NCBI GenBank assembly: GCA_021811315.1
Contig: JAJZPF010000018.1
Location: forward strand, 1 to 51,364
Reading direction: 5' to 3'
Length of the DNA: 51,364 nt
Source: a bacterium
Lineage (GTDB): Bacteria > Elusimicrobiota > Elusimicrobia > Elusimicrobiales > UBA9959
Position 1 is the first letter of the stretch; each line of letters opens with the position of its first letter. This document shows, in pieces, positions 46,914 through 51,364 of this stretch. Under the pieces are notes generated by a model, which saw nothing but the letters and a program-made list of their open reading frames with translations, had not been told where the DNA came from and did no database searches. A program made the position numbers and the translations under genes.

Positions 46914-48131
46914 ATGACTATTAAACGCCACCTGAATCATATCGCCTTCGCCGAAAAACTCGGCAGGCAGATGCGCTTTATAACCGGGCCCCGCCAGGCC
47001 GGGAAAACCACCATAGCAAAACAGCAGCTCGCCCATGCCGGGGGCGGCCTTTATTACAACTGGGACAATAAAGAGGTGCGCGCCCGGTACCGGGAGGGCG
47101 GCGATCTGATAGCGGCCGACCTGCTTAAGTCCGGCCGCCGCGCCACTTGGGCGTGTTTTGACGAAATCCACAAGATGCCGCGCTGGAAGAACATCCTTAA
47201 GGACTATTTCGACGCGCACGAGGGTAAAGTGAAGTTCATCGTGACAGGCAGCGCACGCCTGGACATGTTCCGCAGCGCCGGCGACAGCCTCTCCGGCCGG
47301 TACTTCCTTTTTAATTTAAACCCACTTACGCTTTCGGAGGCCTCCGGCGCGCCGTTTTCCGCTATGCTTCCCGGCACTGACGCTCTCGCCCACCTTGAGA
47401 CCGCTGCGGCCCGGTCCGTTTCGCCCAAGGCGGAGCTTGCCGGCCTGCTTAAATTCGGCGGTTTCCCGGAGCCTTTTCTGAAAGCCAGCGGGATCTTCCA
47501 TAAAAAATGGACGGAAACCTACCTGGAGCAGGTGGTGGACCAGGACCTGCGGGACCTGACGCGCATACAGCAGCTGGAATCGGTAAAACGGCTTTTGCTG
47601 CTTATGCCTTCAAAAATAGGCTCGCCGCTTTCCATAAATTCGCTGCGCGAAGACCTGGAGGTCAACTACCTCACGGCCCGCAACTACATCGATCACCTCT
47701 GCAAAACCTGCGTGCTGTTCAAAGTGCCGCCTTATTCCCAAAAGATCAGCAGCCTGGTTAAAAAAGAGCAGAAAGTGTATTTTTACGACTGGACGCTTGC
47801 CGGCGACGAAGGCGCTAAATTCGAGAACTACACCGCGGCGGAGCTGAAGGCCCGGGTGGACCTGTGGAACGACTCGCAGGACGACCGCTACGCGCTGCAT
47901 TTCGTTCGCAGCCGCGACGGCCTTGAGACGGATTTCCTTATCACAAAGAACGGCGCCCCGTGGCTGCTCTGCGAGGCCAAAGTCTCGGCCCAGGGCGTGG
48001 CCAGCCATCACCACAGGCACTCCGCCATGCTGGGCGGCATCCCCTTTGTGCAGGTAGTACTGAAAGAAGATATTTTGAAGGTAGAGGGGGGAAAGTTCTT
48101 CACTATTTCCGCCTCAAAATTATTCGCATGA
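46914..48131 (+). CDS. DUF4143-type AAA ATPase
   Basis: 405 residues. Walker A RFITGPRQAGKTTIAKQQLA, Walker B-like ACFDEIHKMPRWK, then FIVTGSARLDMFRSAGDSLS and a DUF4143-like C-terminal region with a nuclease-like core near the end (ETDFLITKNGAPWLLCEAK, D...E-x-K). The family of ATP-binding proteins is common and often found near accessory genes; the role is unknown. Its end overlaps the DUF2075 pseudogene start (ATGA), implying a former two-gene operon. Confidence 0.85.
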   Translation: MTIKRHLNHIAFAEKLGRQMRFITGPRQAGKTTIAKQQLAHAGGGLYYNWDNKEVRARYREGGDLIAADLLKSGRRATWACFDEIHKMPRWKNILKDYFDAHEGKVKFIVTGSARLDMFRSAGDSLSGRYFLFNLNPLTLSEASGAPFSAMLPGTDALAHLETAAARSVSPKAELAGLLKFGGFPEPFLKASGIFHKKWTETYLEQVVDQDLRDLTRIQQLESVKRLLLLMPSKIGSPLSINSLREDLEVNYLTARNYIDHLCKTCVLFKVPPYSQKISSLVKKEQKVYFYDWTLAGDEGAKFENYTAAELKARVDLWNDSQDDRYALHFVRSRDGLETDFLITKNGAPWLLCEAKVSAQGVASHHHRHSAMLGGIPFVQVVLKEDILKVEGGKFFTISASKLFA

Positions 48132-48722
48132 TAGTCTACAGCGCCACCAAGGCCAAATTCCGCCAGGATGTCATGACCAATGACATCGGCAATATCATCC
48201 TCGGCGCCTTCAAAGGCGCAACCGGCAAAAGCACACAAAAGTCCGAAATAAATTCCTGGGTCAATTCCCTCCAGTACATGGACCGCGTCCTGAACGACCC
48301 CGCCATCCCCGGCGACGCCGGCGTGGCCATCGAATACCACATCCCCAAATCCAACAAGCGCATAGACTTCATCCTCACCGGCGCCGACGCCGGCAACCTG
48401 GAAACCGCCATCCTGGTGGAGCTCAAGCAGTGGCAGCACGCCGCCCTTACCGACAAAGACTCCATCGTGATCACCGAGTTCATGGGCCAGCCCCGCGAAA
48501 CCACGCACCCGTCCTACCAGGTCTGGTCCTACAAGCGCCTGCTCGAAGACTACAACGCCACCGTGCAGGAAGAGAACGTCCGCCTTTACCCCTGCGCCTA
48601 CCTGCACAATTACGAGCAGGACGACGTGATAGGCAACAAGTTCTACGGCGAGTACACCCGGCAGGCCCCCGTCTATTACAAGGCCGACGCGCTGAAGCTG
48701 CAGGTGAGGCCCGGCTTTAGAA

Positions 48723-48820
48723 CGAGGCATAATTATGCCTCGCGTCCGGGCCGCAAGGCCGGAGGCGATTTTTCAACGAAAATCGCCGAGGCGGGGTCGC
48801 GCAAAACCGCTATGCGGTTT
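48723..48820. repeat. Hairpin cluster 1 inside the DUF2075 pseudogene
   Basis: Four hairpins: perfect CGAGGCATAATTATGCCTCG (48723-48742); GGCC-GCAA-GGCC (48749-48760); GGCGATT...AATCGCC (48764-48787); AAACCGC-TAT-GCGGTTT (48804-48820). The reading frame stays open through all of them. Confidence 0.75.
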
Positions 48821-49140
48821 ATGCGTGACTTCATAACCGCCCTGGCCCGGGCGGCCAGGGCCGGCAGCGGCGCAAAGCACGTGCTGATAGTGGAAGGCGG
48901 CCCCGGCACCGGCAAGTCCGTGGTGGCCATAAACCTGCTGGTCGCCCTCACCGACCGCGGCCTGGTGGCGCAGTACGTCACCCGCAACTCGGCCCCGCGC
49001 ATGGTTTACGAAGCCAAACTCACCGGCTCCTTCAAAAAGTCCCATATAACCAATATGTTCAGCGGCGCGGGCTCGTACCATACCGCCAGGCCCAACGATT
49101 ACGACTGCCTTATAGTGGACGAGGTCCACCGCCTTAACCC

Positions 49141-49268
49141 TAATTCCGCTTGCGGAATTACCCGCGAAGCGGGCGGAGGGCCAAGCGCTATGCGCGCCAG
49201 ACCCGACGGGGTGTATGCCTCCCGAAGGGCGCCCGCTATGCGGGCGGAAAACTTCATCAGAAGTTTTC
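49141..49268. repeat. Hairpin cluster 2 inside the DUF2075 pseudogene
   Basis: TAATTCCGC-TT-GCGGAATTA (49141-49160), CCCGC-GAA-GCGGG (49161-49173), GCGC-TAT-GCGC (49185-49195), CGCCCGC-TAT-GCGGGCG (49230-49246), GAAAACTT-CATCAG-AAGTTTTC (49247-49268). A TAT loop between GC pairs recurs here and in cluster 1. Confidence 0.75.
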
Positions 49269-49571
49269 AGGCGAACGCCAAGTCCCGCTGGGCGCGCCGG
49301 CAGAACGCCGCTATCACCGATCTGAAGCTGAGTCCCATTCCGCTGCAACGGCTCGGACGGCTACCTGGCCTGGCTGGATAACACCCTGGAGATCTCAAAA
49401 ATCACCAATCCGACGCTGCAGCTCGAAGATCACGATTTCCGCATAATGGACGACCCCGCGGAGCTGAACGCCCTGGATCCGCCGCAAGAACCAGACAAAG
49501 AACTCCGCACGCATGGTGGCCGGCCTATTTATTATAAAGAGCAGCTCGAGGTTCCCGTTTTATTAGAAACT

Positions 49572-50450
49572 TTAATTCCATGCGGTGATAGCATTTATTA
49601 TCGCATCTGCTGCCTGGGCGGCCGTAGACTGAAAGCCAGGTCCGGACTTCCGGGGTGAATTCTTTTGTTCCGCTTCAGCGGCCGCTTTCCCGGCAAATCT
49701 AATTATCTTTTTGCTGTTTACGATGTGAACAAATCCGTCATACACACCGATCTTTGCTTTCCCGTCTTTTAACATAGGCAGAACGGCCGCGGCAAATTCC
49801 GGATACGTATCACAATATGCCAGCAGGATACCGAGCAGCTGCTTCTGGAGGGCGGGCTGCGCCGCCGCCGGCGTCTTTTTAGATTTAACCTTTCTCCCCG
49901 CCTCGCCCTGGACGGCGTTTGCGCCCGGATAGCACAGCGCCATCCCCACCCAGGAGTTCGGATTCGTTTCTTCGCAATTAAAACCACCAACACCGCCTTC
50001 CTGTTCCCATATAGTGTACCAGGGGTCGGGTTTGCAGGAGCAACCGCCGGTGACAGACCCATAGGTGTACCCGTACGGGCAATACATAGCGCAACCGCCG
50101 GAAAGGTAGGAAGGGATGGGGGTCGGCATGGGGAAATCCGGCGCCGGGACTTGCGGCAATGTGTAATCGGGGATATTACGCCGCGCCTCTAAAGGCATTG
50201 ATCCTGCCGCCTCTATCGCCGCCGCCAATATTTCAGAAGGAAGACTGGTGCCGCAGGCCATAAGGCCTCCGCAATTGTCCTCGGAAAAGGCAGCCGAGTT
50301 AATAAGATCCAAAAGGCTACTTTTAGAACTGCCTGAAGCCTGGTTGCCGGATGTCCTGCCGTCAAAATCAACCGTCATTTCTGCGGCGAAGGCCGCAGTG
50401 GCCGTCACCAACACCGTGAACACTACTATCAGCATATTGCTCGTTTTCAT
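49572..50450 (-). CDS. Secreted Cys-containing protein of unknown function
   Basis: 292 residues from the ATG at 50450, which opens a signal peptide (MLIVVFTVLVTATAAFA). The mature part has a Ser/Gly-rich stretch, a Pro-rich segment (LPQVPAPDFPMPTPIPSYL) and a Cys cluster GGCAMYCPYGYTYGS, TGGCSCKPDP and FNCEETNPNSW, suggesting disulfides. The C terminus is helical. No family is recognised. It faces the DUF2075 pseudogene tail, ending 6 nt from it, and has its own upstream gap of 230 nt. Confidence 0.68.
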   Translation of the reverse strand: MKTSNMLIVVFTVLVTATAAFAAEMTVDFDGRTSGNQASGSSKSSLLDLINSAAFSEDNCGGLMACGTSLPSEILAAAIEAAGSMPLEARRNIPDYTLPQVPAPDFPMPTPIPSYLSGGCAMYCPYGYTYGSVTGGCSCKPDPWYTIWEQEGGVGGFNCEETNPNSWVGMALCYPGANAVQGEAGRKVKSKKTPAAAQPALQKQLLGILLAYCDTYPEFAAAVLPMLKDGKAKIGVYDGFVHIVNSKKIIRFAGKAAAEAEQKNSPRKSGPGFQSTAAQAADAIINAITAWN

Positions 50451-50604
50451 ATTTATTTTGCCCTTCCCGTTTATATTCTGTGCCGCTACACCCGATACAG
50501 AGCAATAAATATGCCAGCGTGGGCGGGAAGAGGATCTTAAGCGGTCGCTCCTTGGAGAGCATATGTTAACAGGGGTAGGGAGTGGGGGGGGAACAGGTAA
50601 TAAT

Positions 50605-50662
50605 ATTTTCATATGAGAATATTATTCTCATATGAAAATGGCGGCCGGGTATCCCGGCCGCC
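50605..50662. repeat. Two adjacent perfect hairpins between the last two genes
   Basis: ATTTTCATATGAGAAT (50605-50620), ATT, ATTCTCATATGAAAAT (50624-50639) gives perfect 16-nt arms. It is directly followed by GGCGGCCGGG (50640-50649), TAT, CCCGGCCGCC (50653-50662), perfect 10-nt arms. On the minus strand the GC-rich hairpin lies just past the stop of the 50683 gene and could terminate it, followed by CATTTTC. The AT-rich arm pair could instead be a regulator site or cruciform. The rest of 50451-50682 holds no gene. Confidence 0.75.
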
Positions 50663-50682
50663 CTCCCAATATGCTTCAGGTG

Positions 50683-51159
50683 TTATTTGTTATCCGGCAA
50701 CCGCGTCCGCATTTGAAGCAGCCCCCCTAGAAGGATGCCGCTGCTTATCTGGAAGCAGGTGACGATATTGCGCATCTCCACTTTAAAAAACAGCAGGGCG
50801 TAGAACACCAGGAAAGTTACCGCCACACCCACCGCGTACCATTTTAAAGTGTCAAAAAAACCGTTCTTTTTGTTTTCGATATCAGTCATATGAGTCTTAG
50901 ACCCGCCATTCCAGTGGTTCCCATGCTGCTGCGCTAATGACGGTCCGGTTGAGCCGGACCCCGGATCATTCTCTTTAACTTTATTTGTAAACAATTTTAC
51001 CACGATTGGGAACTTGAATACCCAGAGTATAACTATAATACACACGAGCAGAACCCACATTCTTGCCTTATCAGGGATGCCAGGCAGCAGGTGTATCCCA
51101 AGTGCTATAACCGTTCCCACAATAATTCCGAGCAGTTGGTTGCGAGTTTCAATCTTCAT
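50683..51159 (-). CDS. Membrane protein of unknown function
   Basis: 158 residues with about four membrane helices: LLGIIVGTVIALGIHLLPG, MWVLLVCIIVILWVFKFPIV, a second pair WYAVGVAVTFLVFYALLFF and VTCFQISSGILLGGLL. A hydrophilic loop (VKENDPGSGSTGP...) of about 40 residues lies between the pairs. No family is recognised. Only 'AAAGGGGTATGAG' precedes the ATG, with AAAGGGG as a plausible ribosome binding site. Confidence 0.68.
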   Translation of the reverse strand: MKIETRNQLLGIIVGTVIALGIHLLPGIPDKARMWVLLVCIIVILWVFKFPIVVKLFTNKVKENDPGSGSTGPSLAQQHGNHWNGGSKTHMTDIENKKNGFFDTLKWYAVGVAVTFLVFYALLFFKVEMRNIVTCFQISSGILLGGLLQMRTRLPDNK

Positions 51160-51201
51160 CTCATACCCCTTTCCTTGCTTGTTGAGTATCCTCTTTCCGG
51201 G

Positions 51202-51226
51202 CGGGGCACATATTCAATGTGCCCCG
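51202..51226. terminator. Hairpin near the window end
   Basis: GGGGCACAT / ATGTGCCCC around ATTCA, about 45 nt upstream of the membrane-protein start. T-runs are weak on both sides, so it may be a terminator for a gene beyond the window or part of a leader. The remaining bases to 51364 show no clear gene. Confidence 0.45.
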
Positions 51227-51364
51227 GTAGTTTTATGTTGTCCTGTCCAGTTTAATCTGAAACATTTTTTCGCCTAGTTCTGTTGACAGATTCTAGCATC
51301 TTCCGGTTCTGCTTCCCATTCTTCAAGTAACATCCACTTTTTCAACACAGCTCTTACCGCCCTG

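Larger units (their letters stand above)
48128..49566 (+). pseudogene. Decayed DUF2075 helicase/ATPase gene with hairpin clusters
   Basis: The N-terminal half is good: a nuclease-like VELKQWQHAALTDKDS and HNYEQDDVIGNKFYG, then Walker A LIVEGGPGTGKSVVAINLL and Walker B DCLIVDEVHRLN. Two stretches replace expected protein: 48720-48830 before Walker A and 49140-49275 after Walker B; both are full of short palindromes. The frame then breaks near 49337, where expected SQFRCNGSDGYLAWLDN is off by two bases, and again at 49476, after which RRKNQTKNSARMVAG appears in another frame. It stops at 49564-49566, missing about the last 150 residues. Confidence 0.75.

Noticed and set aside
1-51364. tRNA, rRNA, CRISPR array or replication origin
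   Set aside because: No cloverleaf with a GTTCGAATC-type loop, no rRNA segment, no spaced direct repeats and no DnaA-box cluster were seen on either strand by eye; a tRNAscan or CRISPR search would settle it.

Overview
The window is GC-rich bacterial chromosome with dense, mostly short-spaced operons on both strands. A Gram-negative-type envelope is implied by a heptose-phosphate adenylyltransferase (LPS core precursor), an MltB-type lytic transglycosylase and a dapB gene. Two HD-GYP proteins, many secreted proteins of unknown function and tiny lysine-rich proteins would fit a little-studied phylum such as Elusimicrobiota. That placement is a guess from gene flavour; no rRNA or other phylogenetic marker is present.

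Layout. 1-738: the 3' remnant of a clostripain-like gene followed by two large inverted-repeat elements. 739-6780: lytic transglycosylase, a nucleotidyltransferase-like protein, response regulator plus HD-GYP, and a GNAT / alpha-oxoamine synthase pair that could make a sphingoid or ceramide-like lipid. 6924-12429: a minus-strand operon mtnP-cdd-accB-(zinc ribbon/TPR)-accC-rfaE2, in which the carrier protein has lost the usual biotin motif. 12646-16586: glyA, another inverted-repeat element, then a tyrosine phosphatase, rsmI and GAF-HD-GYP. 16681-19518: dapB, a hydrolase, a tandem-repeat basic protein and a secreted protein. 19591-21439: a Cys-rich repeat protein and a redox operon (two Rieske proteins, glutaredoxin, ferredoxin-thioredoxin-reductase-like). 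21582-21650: a 22-residue Lys/Ala peptide gene with its own promoter and terminator. 21948-24776: 5-oxoprolinase genes with pxpA and pxpC fused, then trhA. 24787-33749: inverted-repeat elements, an SbcCD-like pair, a CopZ-VF530 fusion, an unusual SDR, dinB and a PHP phosphoesterase. 33861-43389: TPM/LemA membrane genes and a protease set (M16C, TldD, TldE) followed by an RNase J-like MBL protein. 43446-49566: an accessory island with RelBE- and HigBA-type toxin-antitoxin modules, a DUF2779 nuclease, MazG, a DUF4143 ATPase and a decayed DUF2075 gene carrying clusters of short hairpins. 49572-51364: a secreted and a membrane protein, both unknown.

The strongest undescribed signal is a family of long hairpin elements (at least four copies: 354-535, 551-714, 13914-14130, 24787-24915). 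Their outer arms differ completely between copies but stay self-complementary within each copy, and all share a CACACCGTG core. A fifth, different inverted repeat supplies the ribosome binding site and start codon of the SbcD-like gene. Other points of note are the two small basic-protein genes with near-identical promoters, several transcription units whose -10 box lies exactly 6 nt before the start codon (leaderless mRNAs), the PxpA-PxpC and CopZ-VF530 fusions, and several enzymes with altered key residues (accB, FTR, SDR, RNase J-like).
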